Position numbers and translations under genes: made by a program. Below are positions 44,580-53,110 of a stretch of DNA of 64,000 nucleotides, one piece after another. How positions within the stretch are numbered: position 1 is the first letter of the stretch; every line of letters begins with the position of its first letter. Source of the DNA: Kitasatospora sp. MAA4 (GTDB taxonomy: Bacteria; Actinomycetota; Actinomycetes; Streptomycetales; Streptomycetaceae); assembly GCF_029893355.1 (NCBI RefSeq), contig NZ_JARZAI010000006.1:248001-312000 (forward strand). Reading direction: 5' to 3'. Under the pieces are notes generated by a model that saw nothing but the letters and a program-made list of their open reading frames with translations, did no database searches and was not told the origin of the DNA.

Positions 44580-46100
44580 TCAGGCGTAGTGCTTCATGGC
44601 TTCCGAGACGGTGACGACGGGCATCCCGCGCTCGGCGATCGCCTCCATCACGGTGGCGAAGCCGGCCTGGCTGATCTGCGTGCTGGAGTTCGGCGTCCCC
44701 ACCACCAGCTCGTGGAAGCAGAGGATCAGCCAGTCGCCGCTCTGGGCGCAGCGGTCGAGCTTGGCGCCCTTGCCGGTCACCTGGGCCAGACCCTCACCGC
44801 CCGTGCCGGTCGGGCCGTCGTTGAGCCCGGTCAGGGCCTTGAGCCGGTACGGCATGGCCGGCACGAACGACTCGACGGTCTCGTAGATGATCGACCGGGC
44901 AGTGCTGAAGTGCCGGCTGGCGATCCGGTCCACCGGCACGCCGTCCGAGGTCTTCTGGAAGGCGCCGTGCGGATAGGCGAACTGCTGGCTGGTGAACTTG
45001 TTGGAGTCCAGCCAGCCCCGCAGCTGACCCATGTCGTCGTCCACCTGCTGCGAGGTGAGCTGGTTGTAGCCGGCGTTGTGGGCCGACGACGAGTAGGCGT
45101 GGCCGGCCATCTCCCAGCCCGACGAGTCCTGCAGGGAGCGCATCTGGTCGATGGTCAGGTAGTTGCTGGTGCCCGCCGCCTGCGCGATGTTGTACATCGT
45201 GCCGGTGAAACCGTGCGTCTTCATCGCGGGCATCGCGAGGCTGTAGACCGAGGCGTAGGAGTCGTCAAAGGTGATCGAGACGGCACCGCGGGAGAACGTG
45301 GTGCGGGTGTCCGGCAGCAGTTCGATCGCCTGGAGGTGGAAGGTCACCGGGCCGCTCGCGTCGTCGTACGCGGCGAACGACATGTCGGTGAAGCCGGAGG
45401 TGGTGGAGGGGACCCCGAGCGGCGAGAGGCCCAGCGATCCGACCACGCCCTGGACGTCCGCCCACTGGAGGTGCACGACCACCCACTCGCCGGACTGCAC
45501 GTAGTTGGCCGCGCTGGCGGAGTGGTTGTGGAACTGCCAGCGGAAGTTGTTCGCCAGCGAGTCGGTGCCCAGGTAGAAGGCCAGCTTGCTCAGATGGGTC
45601 ACGTCCTCGACCCGGAAGGTCAACCTGATCATCTTGTTGGTCAGGTCCATCTTGGGCATGCCGACCCGGCGGACGTAACTCTGCCGGCCCGACCCGTCGG
45701 TGGTGACCCGGACCGACTGGGATCCGCTCAGGAAGACCGCCGTGTCGTTCAGCTGGGACGACGCGGTGCCCGCACCGGCCACCGTCCAGCCGTGGTCGGC
45801 CTGGAAGTCCTGGGACCAGGTGGCGCGGCGGGTGCTGGGCGTGTGCCCGGCCGGCGTGATCAGGGGCTGGTCCGCGGCCGAGACCTTCGCCGAGCCGGTC
45901 GCGGACGGCGCCGCCGTGGTCGCCGTCGAGGAGGTCCCGCCCGAGCCGCTGTCCCCGCAGCCCGTGAGCAGCGCGCCACCCGCGGCGAGGAGCCCGCCCG
46001 CACCGGCCAGCCGCAGCGCGGAGCGCCGGCTCACCGCCCCGGCGGAACCGGCGGCCGGGGTGTCCTGCTCGGCAGGACTCTGAACCGGCTCGTTGCTCAT
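44580..46100 (-). CDS. Lipoprotein with lectin-like domain and NodB deacetylase domain
   Basis: ATG 46100 with AGGAG nine bases upstream; 506 residues. SRRSALRLAG followed by LLTGC (Cys48) indicates a Tat-type lipoprotein signal. About residues 90-270 are beta-rich and resemble a concanavalin/LamG-like carbohydrate-binding domain. The NodB part starts at VSITFDDSYASVYS; GHAYSSSAHNAGY gives HAxxxxAH in place of the usual HTxxH, and FAYPHGAF and ILCFHEL are further family elements. The altered metal motif may change activity. Gene order suggests it modifies the polymer made by the convergent synthase. Confidence 0.88.
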   Translation of the reverse strand: MSNEPVQSPAEQDTPAAGSAGAVSRRSALRLAGAGGLLAAGGALLTGCGDSGSGGTSSTATTAAPSATGSAKVSAADQPLITPAGHTPSTRRATWSQDFQADHGWTVAGAGTASSQLNDTAVFLSGSQSVRVTTDGSGRQSYVRRVGMPKMDLTNKMIRLTFRVEDVTHLSKLAFYLGTDSLANNFRWQFHNHSASAANYVQSGEWVVVHLQWADVQGVVGSLGLSPLGVPSTTSGFTDMSFAAYDDASGPVTFHLQAIELLPDTRTTFSRGAVSITFDDSYASVYSLAMPAMKTHGFTGTMYNIAQAAGTSNYLTIDQMRSLQDSSGWEMAGHAYSSSAHNAGYNQLTSQQVDDDMGQLRGWLDSNKFTSQQFAYPHGAFQKTSDGVPVDRIASRHFSTARSIIYETVESFVPAMPYRLKALTGLNDGPTGTGGEGLAQVTGKGAKLDRCAQSGDWLILCFHELVVGTPNSSTQISQAGFATVMEAIAERGMPVVTVSEAMKHYA

Positions 46101-46144
46101 GATGATGGACTCCTGTGGGGCGGGGACGGGCGGAGGCGGGGCTC

Positions 46145-47569
46145 TCAGGGCTTCGGCACGGTGTTCACGTAGTTGGTGCCGTCGCCGTAGAAGTCCGTCA
46201 CCGTCTTCTGGACGTCCGCCAGGGACATCGCCTGCTTGGCGTTGTAGTAGAACCAGTTGACCTTCGTGTCCCAGGCCCGCGGTCCGGCGAAGGGAAGATC
46301 CACGAACCAGGTGTTGAAGTTGACCACCATGGCCTCGCGCGGATAGTACTTGCCCGAACTGCTGAACAGGTCCTTGCCGTCCAGGGAGTAGGTGGCCACG
46401 CCGTTCACGGCGGTCATCACGATGGTGTGCCAGCCCTGGAGGCTGATGTTGTGGCGCAGGGTGGACCGGTCGCCGGTCTTGGCGCTGAACCAGGTCGTGG
46501 TGTCCAGCACCGGGCCCTTGGAGCCCCAGCCGCCGTTGGGCATGTACTCGTTGTCGAGCTCGCTGTAGAGCGAGTCGTCGGGCGAGATCGTGTAGAAGGA
46601 CTCGTTGACGTGGTCGCCGGGGTTGCCGGTGGTGGGCGCGTCGCTGAAGTAGATCCGGGCCGCGTAGGTGCCGGTCAGGAACGGGGTGTTCGCGCTCTGC
46701 ACCTCGGCCTGCGTGGTGTGTTCCTTCGTCCCGTCCGTGGCGGCCTGCAGCTGGAGCACCTGGCCGCCCAGCGCGTCCGGCTCGGCCGGGAAGCTGACAC
46801 CCGCGGCCGACCAGGTGTCGGGAATGCCCGGGCCGCCCTTGCTGGTCCGGATCCGCCACCCGTGCTTGATCAGCGCGGGGTCGGTGGGGCCGCTGTAGTG
46901 GAAGTTGTCGAACACCACGCCGTCCGGGACGGACTGCTTCGGGGTGGGCGCCCCCGAGGGCTGCCCCGCGGCGCCGGAGTCGGCCCCGCCGGGCAGCGCG
47001 GTCCCCCAGGCGAGCGCGCCGCGCAGGTAGGCGGTCACCAGCTTGGACGGCTTGAAGGTGGTGTCCTTGGCGTTGAACGAGTGGTCGCTGGCCTGGTTCA
47101 GGTTCTGGTGGTCCAGCCGGAACAGCTGGAGGTTGATCCCCTTGCTGTTCGCCCCGGGCGCCAGGGTGCCCGCGCCCGCCGCGAAGGTGAGCTGGAGGTA
47201 GTCCGTGGCGTCGGCGGTGGGGTTGGCCAGCGGGACGATGGTGCCGGAGAGGTTCGAGCAGCCCATCGCGGCGTCGACGCAGTCGAAGCCGTACGCGGAG
47301 CCGCCGTCGGCGGTGAAGTAGTACCGCACCGTCACGTCGCTCAGGGAGACCGTCTTCTTGGAGGTGTTGATGACCTCCAGCTGCGGCTTGGCCACCGCGA
47401 CCACGGCCGTGGGGTCGGTGCGGTACCGGACGGTGAGGTCCGGGGGCGTGGGATGGGCGGCGCGCCAGACCGGGTAGAGCAGGTAGCCGGCGGCGACGAG
47501 CACGCACACCAGCAGCAGTATTTTGAGTGCGCTCCACACGCGTCGAGACGCGCTGCCGGCAGATCCCAC
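46145..47569 (-). CDS. Membrane-anchored CBM3 plus GH16-like protein
   Basis: GTG 47569 with AGGAG upstream; 474 residues. One membrane helix (about 14-35) anchors it with the bulk outside. Residues 42-190 match family-3 carbohydrate-binding modules (QLEVINTSKKTVSLSDVTVR, then TLAPG and the closing VTAYLRGALAWGT). After a Pro/Gly linker, residues 215-474 form a GH16-like jelly roll with Glu337, Asp339 and Glu341 in SELDNEY, the ExDxE catalytic pattern. CBM3 binds crystalline cellulose or chitin; GH16 enzymes cut or transfer beta-glucans. It precedes the deacetylase gene by 44 bp in one operon. Confidence 0.88.
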   Translation of the reverse strand: MGSAGSASRRVWSALKILLLVCVLVAAGYLLYPVWRAAHPTPPDLTVRYRTDPTAVVAVAKPQLEVINTSKKTVSLSDVTVRYYFTADGGSAYGFDCVDAAMGCSNLSGTIVPLANPTADATDYLQLTFAAGAGTLAPGANSKGINLQLFRLDHQNLNQASDHSFNAKDTTFKPSKLVTAYLRGALAWGTALPGGADSGAAGQPSGAPTPKQSVPDGVVFDNFHYSGPTDPALIKHGWRIRTSKGGPGIPDTWSAAGVSFPAEPDALGGQVLQLQAATDGTKEHTTQAEVQSANTPFLTGTYAARIYFSDAPTTGNPGDHVNESFYTISPDDSLYSELDNEYMPNGGWGSKGPVLDTTTWFSAKTGDRSTLRHNISLQGWHTIVMTAVNGVATYSLDGKDLFSSSGKYYPREAMVVNFNTWFVDLPFAGPRAWDTKVNWFYYNAKQAMSLADVQKTVTDFYGDGTNYVNTVPKP

Positions 47570-47723
47570 GAAGGCTCCTAGTACAGGTGCGAGCGCGTTA
47601 CTGAGGCCGCACGTTCATATGATGGTCAGAGATGACCGCATGCAGCGGCCATCCTAGCCACCCGGTCCGCGCCCCCCACGGGGCCTCGGCCCCAGCGCCC
47701 GGTCACGTGCTCTCTGCTCCGCC

Positions 47724-48653
47724 TCAGAACCTGAACCAGGTCGCCCGCGCCGGCACATCCGCCGACCGGGTCTTGGCCACCTGGGCGATCTTGTCCGCGG
47801 TCAGCGGCTGGTCCCACACCTGGACGTCGGCGATCGAACCGTTCCACGAGTCCACCCAGTGCGACTTGAAGCGCGCACGGCCGACCTCGATCGGGCCGTT
47901 GGTGGACAGGATCCCCGGCGCCGGGGTGGTCTTGGCGAGCACGCCGTCGACGTACAGGGAGATGGTCTGCGCCTTGACGTCGTACACACCGGTCAGTGTC
48001 GTCCACTGCCCGACGGTGGCCGGGTCCGTGGACAGCGCCTGGATGGCCTTGCCGCTCTCGGCCGCGGTCTGCACCTTGAACACCCACTGGTCGTGGGTGC
48101 CCACGATGTCGCGGCCCAGGTAGAAGGAGAAGAACCCGTCGCTGCCCTGGGAGACGGCGGCCCGCGGCTCGTCCGGCGCGCTGTTGCGGACCACGGCGGA
48201 GACCGTGAAGCTCGTGCAGGTGTTGACGACGGTCGAGTTGACCTCGGCGTAGCCGTCCGGGGTGCCGTGCGTGGTCAGTGCCAGACCGCTGTGGCCGTCG
48301 ACGGTGCCGACCTGGGCCGAGGCCCCGAGCCGCAGGTCGTTACTGCCCGTGGTCGGTGCGAGGGTCGGCGCTATGCAGTTCGCGGCCACCGGCTGCGCGG
48401 GCTGCGGCTTCTTCTTGCCCAGCGGGCCGCCCAGTACCAGCGCGGCGACCACGATCCCGGCCACCACCAGAGCACCGATCGCGCCGAAGCCGACGCGCAG
48501 CAGCCGCTTGCGGCGCGCAGCACGCTCGGTCGCCTCGGCCATCGCCGCCCAGTCCGGGGTACTCCCGACCGGCCCGAAGCCCGGCGCACCCCAGCCACCG
48601 TTGCCGTTCTGGCCGCCGCTCACGCTTCCCCCGTTTCCGCCGGCACTCTCCAT
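47724..48653 (-). CDS. Single-pass membrane protein with LamG/concanavalin-like domain
   Basis: I use ATG 48653 (309 residues), after which a Gly/Asn-rich region leads to one membrane helix (about 65-88). Outside are residues 105-309 with a LamG-like jelly roll: SFTVSAVVRN, FFSFYLGRD, WTTLTGVYDVKAQTISLYVDG and the closing IADVQVWDQPLTADKI are the usual strands. The frame is open upstream but lacks a start with a ribosome site. It probably binds a carbohydrate and lies upstream of the CBM3-GH16 gene with a 154-bp gap. Confidence 0.85.
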   Translation of the reverse strand: MESAGGNGGSVSGGQNGNGGWGAPGFGPVGSTPDWAAMAEATERAARRKRLLRVGFGAIGALVVAGIVVAALVLGGPLGKKKPQPAQPVAANCIAPTLAPTTGSNDLRLGASAQVGTVDGHSGLALTTHGTPDGYAEVNSTVVNTCTSFTVSAVVRNSAPDEPRAAVSQGSDGFFSFYLGRDIVGTHDQWVFKVQTAAESGKAIQALSTDPATVGQWTTLTGVYDVKAQTISLYVDGVLAKTTPAPGILSTNGPIEVGRARFKSHWVDSWNGSIADVQVWDQPLTADKIAQVAKTRSADVPARATWFRF

Positions 48654-49066
48654 GGGCCGAACCCTAAGCCACCTCGGATCACCTGCAAACACCGGGGTAA
48701 CGAAGTTTTTCCCCCACCCGAGGCCTCTCAATCGGAGCGGAGGCCACCGACGGATCCCCCGTCGCGAAGCCGCCGGTCGCAGGCTCGAAAGTCCGCCGGC
48801 TCTCCCATCCGACTCCCCCGCCACTTCGGACGCACCATCACCTGGAAGTCGACTGAGCGTCACATTGCGTTGGCCGCGGCGGCGGCCCGGGTCGCCGATT
48901 GCGCCAACTCCGGTTGCCCTGCGCGTAAGAGACGCATCTTCATACCTGGACAGGCTCAGGTGACATGTTCAGCCGATGATACGATCACCGAGCTTGCGGA
49001 GCGGCGGGTTCACCCTGCAATGGCTGGGATATAGCGGTCGGCAGTCAGTCGCCTGAAGAGAGTCTT
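48654..49066. other. 413-bp divergent intergenic region upstream of the conservon
   Basis: It should contain the promoter of the LamG gene on the left and of the conservon operon on the right. The right half is less GC-rich (about 48930-49065). No gene, RNA or clear repeat was recognised. Confidence 0.5.
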
Positions 49067-50272
49067 ATGACGAAATACACAGCGAACCCAGTGCTTTGGG
49101 CTCTTGCCCTCGTCCTTGTCGCCGTGGTCGCCCTCGTCGTCCGCCAGCGCAAGGCGGCTCTGGCGTTGCGGCAGGAGATCGACGGCCTCCGGGACCACTA
49201 CTCCGATCTGGAGAACCAATATACCCAGTCCGTCGAATCAGCCAAGGAACAGGCTGACGAGGCGACAAAGACTGTGTTGAAGTCCGCTATGCGGACCCTG
49301 CAAGGCCTTGCCGCCGAACAGCAGTTGATCCTCTCCCGACTCCAGGGCAAGTACGGGGAGTCGGCCATTCTGCAGGATCTGCTGGAAGTCGACCACACCA
49401 ACTCGCAGTTCGGGCGACGCGCGCAGTCCATCGCGGTGCTCTGCGGCGGCTGGCTGGGCCGGCACCGCGACACCGCCTCGGTCTACGACGTGGTGCGCAG
49501 CGCGCAGGGCCGCATCCGGCACTTCCGGCGCGTGGAGATCCTCTCCCAGGTGGACTTCGGCGTCTCCGCCAGGGCCGTCGAACCGGTGGCGCTGGCGCTC
49601 GCCGAGCTGCTCGACAACGCGACCAGCTACTCCAGCCCGGACACCGTCGTCGAGATCAACATCCGGACCGTCCCCAAGGGCGTCGTCATCGTCGTGGACG
49701 ATGCCGGCGTCGGCATGAACGACGAGGAGCGGGCCCGCGCCGAGAAGCTGCTGAGCAGCGACCGGGTCTCGGGCGTCGCGGGGCTCGGCAATCCGCCGCA
49801 GTTCGGCATGGCGGTGATCGGCGTCCTCTGCGAGCGATTCGACTTCGAGGTGTCGGTGGACTCCTCCTCTCCCTACGGAGGGGTGCGCGCCGTGGTCCTG
49901 CTGCCGCACGAACTGCTCACCAACATGCCGGAGAAGCGGGTCCCCGCCGCGCCCGTGCCGGCCGCCCCGGCGCCGGCAGCAGCCCCGACCCCGGCACCGG
50001 CACCGGCGGCGGCACCAGCCGCGGGGTCCGAGCCCGAGGTCGTCGGCGAGACCGCCGACGGACTACCCCTTCGGCGGCGCAAGCGGCCGATGGCGATCGT
50101 GCCGCCCACCACGCCCGTCCCGGCCGCCTCGGCCCGCTCGGGCTCGGACACCGCGGCGATCATGGGCGCCTTCCAGCGGGGCACCCGGTCCGGCCGGGCC
50201 ACGCAGCCGGACGACGCGGACCAGGCCACCAGCACACGTGGCGCAAGCAGTGAAGGGCATGAGGTCTCGTGA
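49067..50272 (+). CDS. cvnA: Conservon protein CvnA, histidine-kinase-like sensor
   Basis: 401 residues from ATG 49067. One N-terminal membrane helix (about 9-25) and a coiled coil (about 28-75) lead to a GHKL ATPase: N-box ELLDNATSYS, G1 VDDAGVGM, G2 GLGNPPQFGMAVIG. A phospho-accepting histidine box is not evident, as in other conservon kinases. The tail is Pro/Ala-rich. Conservons are four- or five-gene sets in streptomycetes thought to form a GPCR/G-protein-like membrane complex; here cvnA overlaps cvnB by GTGA. Confidence 0.93.
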   Translation: MTKYTANPVLWALALVLVAVVALVVRQRKAALALRQEIDGLRDHYSDLENQYTQSVESAKEQADEATKTVLKSAMRTLQGLAAEQQLILSRLQGKYGESAILQDLLEVDHTNSQFGRRAQSIAVLCGGWLGRHRDTASVYDVVRSAQGRIRHFRRVEILSQVDFGVSARAVEPVALALAELLDNATSYSSPDTVVEINIRTVPKGVVIVVDDAGVGMNDEERARAEKLLSSDRVSGVAGLGNPPQFGMAVIGVLCERFDFEVSVDSSSPYGGVRAVVLLPHELLTNMPEKRVPAAPVPAAPAPAAAPTPAPAPAAAPAAGSEPEVVGETADGLPLRRRKRPMAIVPPTTPVPAASARSGSDTAAIMGAFQRGTRSGRATQPDDADQATSTRGASSEGHEVS

Positions 50273-50670
50273 ACGACGATCTGTCATGGATGCTCGACAG
50301 CGCCCTGGAGATTCCCGGGGCCCTGCACGCCGTCCTGATCTCCGCCGACGGTCTGTTGATGGCCCGAACGAAGGAGTTCGACAAGGACAACGCGGACCGG
50401 GTCGCCGCCGCGATGAGCGGAGTGCAGTCGCTCAGCCGGTCGCTCGGGTTCTTCTGCGGCGACCCCGGCCAGCGGTGGCAGCAGACCCTGGTCGAGTTCG
50501 ACGGCGGCTGGGTGTTCCTGATCTCCGCCGGTGAGGGCGCCTACCTCGGCGTCTCCGCCTCGCTGGACATCGACATGCAGGACATCACCTTCCGGATGCA
50601 GCAGCTCGTCGGCCAGCTGGGCAAGGTCCTGGCGGCGCCGCCGCGCGAGAACTTCGGGGCGCTCCAGTGA
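50269..50670 (+). CDS. cvnB: Conservon protein CvnB, roadblock/LC7 domain
   Basis: 133 residues from GTG 50269, overlapping the cvnA stop. The whole protein is a roadblock/LC7 fold: DDLSWMLDSALEIPG, HAVLISADGLLMAR and a late LGVSASLDIDMQDIT. Roadblock proteins work with small GTPases, here CvnD. It overlaps cvnC by GTGA. Confidence 0.95.
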   Translation: MNDDLSWMLDSALEIPGALHAVLISADGLLMARTKEFDKDNADRVAAAMSGVQSLSRSLGFFCGDPGQRWQQTLVEFDGGWVFLISAGEGAYLGVSASLDIDMQDITFRMQQLVGQLGKVLAAPPRENFGALQ

Positions 50671-51044
50671 CAGCTCCCGAGGAGTTCGAGCTCGCGTCCG
50701 ACGGCTTAGTCCGGGCGTACGTCATCACCAAGGGGCGAGGGCTGCCCGACGAGCAGCAGCTGTCCCTGATCACGCTGGTGACGGCGGCGCCCGACGAGGA
50801 CCGGCGGCCTCAGCAGCTGTCACCGGAGGAGCAGCGGCTGCTGGACATCTGCTCCGCCGGCTACCTCTCGGTCGCCGAGATCGCGGGGCACACCAAACTG
50901 CCGCTGGGCGTGGTGCGGATCGTCCTGGCCGGACTCACCGAGGGCGGCCACCTGATCACCCGTGCGCCGGTGCCCCGCGCCCGCGACGCGGACCGGCGGC
51001 TCCTGGAGGAGGTACTCCATGGTCTTCAGACCAAGTTCGGCTGA
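50667..51044 (+). CDS. cvnC: Conservon protein CvnC, DUF742, with a TTA codon
   Basis: 125 residues from GTG 50667. The DUF742 pattern is clear (VRAYVITKGRG near the N terminus; LDICSAGYLSVAEIAGHTKLP split over its winged-helix-like part; a final HGLQ). Codon 14 (50706-50708) is TTA, read in frame, the only TTA I found in a gene of this window; in streptomycetes TTA needs the developmentally controlled bldA tRNA. Its place in the middle of a coupled operon means it could limit cvnD and cvnE as well. The 3' end overlaps cvnD by 26 bp. Confidence 0.94.
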   Translation: MTAPEEFELASDGLVRAYVITKGRGLPDEQQLSLITLVTAAPDEDRRPQQLSPEEQRLLDICSAGYLSVAEIAGHTKLPLGVVRIVLAGLTEGGHLITRAPVPRARDADRRLLEEVLHGLQTKFG

Positions 51045-51630
51045 CGGACAGAGCCTGGACAAGCAGGACTACGTCCAGGGCGGAGCGACCCAGACGGCTG
51101 TGAAGATCCTCGTCGTCGGCCACTTCGCGGTGGGCAAGACCACGTTCATCGGCTCGATCTCCGAGATCGAACCGCTGTCCACCGAGGAGACCATGACTCG
51201 GGCGGCGGCGGCGGTGGACGACCTCAAGGGAGTCCGGGGCAAGACCACCACCACGGTCGCCATGGACTTCGGCCGGCTGACCGTCAGCGAGCGGGTGGTG
51301 CTCTACCTGTTCGGCACGCCCGGCCAGTTGCGCTTCGTGCAGATGTGGGAGGACATGGCCCGCGGCGCCCTCGGCGCGCTGATCCTCGTCGACCCCGAGC
51401 GGCTCGCCGACTCCTTCGCCGTGATCGACCTCATCGAGCAGTACGGCCTCGACTACGCGATCGCGGTGAACCACTTCGACGGCAATCCGCAGCGCGCCGA
51501 GGCGTCGCTGCGGGAGGCACTCGATCTTCTCGACGACACCCCCGTCGTCACCTGCGACGCGCGCGACGAGAAGTCGTCGGCCGCCGCACTGACCACACTG
51601 GTCCGGTATTTGCTGGACCGTGCCAGCTAG
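51019..51630 (+). CDS. cvnD: Conservon protein CvnD, small GTPase-like
   Basis: 203 residues from ATG 51019, behind GGAGGAGG. The nucleotide-binding motifs are G1 GHFAVGKTTF, G3 LFGTPGQ (in place of DxxG) and G4 NHFD (in place of NKxD). The protein is the GTPase of the conservon, expected to cycle with CvnB at the membrane. Confidence 0.95.
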   Translation: MVFRPSSADGQSLDKQDYVQGGATQTAVKILVVGHFAVGKTTFIGSISEIEPLSTEETMTRAAAAVDDLKGVRGKTTTTVAMDFGRLTVSERVVLYLFGTPGQLRFVQMWEDMARGALGALILVDPERLADSFAVIDLIEQYGLDYAIAVNHFDGNPQRAEASLREALDLLDDTPVVTCDARDEKSSAAALTTLVRYLLDRAS

Positions 51631-51645
51631 GAGCAACAAGCAGAC

Positions 51646-53004
51646 ATGGACGCTCGATCCTCCGCCTCGGTGGCGCCCCCGCCCGGATGCCCGGCCCACG
51701 GCAGCGGCGCCCGGGTCCCGCTGTACGGACCGGAGTTCGCGGCCGACCCGCATGCCTACTACTCCTACCTGCGCAGCTACGGGCCGACCGCGCCCGTCGA
51801 ACTCGCTCCCGGGGTGGAGGCCACGCTCGTCACCGACTACTCGACCGCCCTGCAACTGCTGCAGGACTCCGCCTCCTTCCGTAAGGACGCGCGCCGCTGG
51901 CGGGCCTTCAACGAGGGCGAGGTCGCGCCGGACAGCCCGGTCGTTCCGCTGCTCGCCTACCGGCCCAACGCCATGTTCAGCGACGGCGCCGACCACCTGA
52001 GGCTGCGCCAGGCGGTCACCGACAGCATGGCCCGGGTCGACTCGCGCAAGCTGGCCCGCAGCACCGAGCAGGTGTCCGACTTCCTCATCGCCCAGTTCGG
52101 CTACCGCGGTTCGGCCGACCTGCTCGGCAACTACGCCCGGCAGCTGCCGCTCTTCGTGTTCAACGAGCTCTTCGGCTGCCCGGCCGACATCGGCGACCGG
52201 GTGCTCTTCGGCATCTCCGGGATGTTCGACGGCATCAACGCCGAGAACGCGGCCGCGGTGCTGTTCGGCGCGGTGGGCGAACTGGTGGCGCTCAAGCGGA
52301 CCAGGCCCGGTGACGACGTCACCTCGTGGCTGATGCAGCACCAGGCCAAGCTGACGGACGAGGAGATGGTCCACCAGCTCGCCCTCCTGCTGGCCGCCGG
52401 CACCGAGGCGCTGGGCAACCTCATCGGGAACACGCTGCACCGGCTGCTCACCCACGACGCGTACGCGCACACCGGCGGGCTGATCGACGAGGCCATCGAC
52501 GACACGCTGTGGGAGAACCCGCCGATGTCGAACCTCGCGCCGCACTATCCGGCGGCCGACATGGAGTTCGCCGGACAGCAGCTGCGGGCGGGCGATCTCC
52601 TGCTGGTCAGCTTCGCCGCCGCCAACAACAGCCCGATGCTCAGCGCGGAGCGGCAGGCGGGCAGCAGGGCCCACCTGGCGTGGGGCGCCGGCCCGCACGC
52701 CTGCCCGTCCAAGGACCCGGCCCGGCAGATCTCGGTGAGCGCCATCGAGAACCTGCTCAACCAGCTCCCGGACATCCAACTCGCCGTGCCCGAGGCGAGC
52801 CTGACCTGGCGTCCCGGTCCTTTCAGCCGGGGTCTCACCGCGCTGCCCACCCGGTTCACCCCGGTCGAGGCCGCCCGCCGACCCGCCCCGCAGGCCCGCC
52901 CGGAGCCGTCCGTTCGCGCCGAGCAGACAACCCAGCAGAACCGCACGTCCACGTCCGAACGGGGCGGGCGCTGGAGTCAGTTCCTCAACTGGCTGACGAA
53001 GTGA
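51646..53004 (+). CDS. cvnE: Conservon P450 (CvnE) lacking the EXXR motif
   Basis: 452 residues from ATG 51646. The I-helix LLAAGTEALG and a heme loop WGAGPHACPS with Cys353 are present, though the usual Phe and the Gly after Cys are replaced by Trp and Pro. At the K-helix the sequence is DDTLW (residues 285-289), so the near-invariant Glu and Arg of EXXR are missing. Streptomycete CYP157 enzymes, which occur in conservons, are known for the same deviation (EQSLW in CYP157C1), so I place it near CYP157. The basic, Gln/Pro-rich C-terminal 60 residues are an extension. It is 15 bp behind cvnD. Confidence 0.92.
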   Translation: MDARSSASVAPPPGCPAHGSGARVPLYGPEFAADPHAYYSYLRSYGPTAPVELAPGVEATLVTDYSTALQLLQDSASFRKDARRWRAFNEGEVAPDSPVVPLLAYRPNAMFSDGADHLRLRQAVTDSMARVDSRKLARSTEQVSDFLIAQFGYRGSADLLGNYARQLPLFVFNELFGCPADIGDRVLFGISGMFDGINAENAAAVLFGAVGELVALKRTRPGDDVTSWLMQHQAKLTDEEMVHQLALLLAAGTEALGNLIGNTLHRLLTHDAYAHTGGLIDEAIDDTLWENPPMSNLAPHYPAADMEFAGQQLRAGDLLLVSFAAANNSPMLSAERQAGSRAHLAWGAGPHACPSKDPARQISVSAIENLLNQLPDIQLAVPEASLTWRPGPFSRGLTALPTRFTPVEAARRPAPQARPEPSVRAEQTTQQNRTSTSERGGRWSQFLNWLTK

Positions 53005-53110
53005 CAGCCTGACAGATCCGGGCGTTTGACCGGTGCATGAAGGTTCAACAACGGGGGTATTGAGCAGCGCGATAGTCCCCCCGTCATTGATCCAGAACCA
53101 GGAGGGTGTC

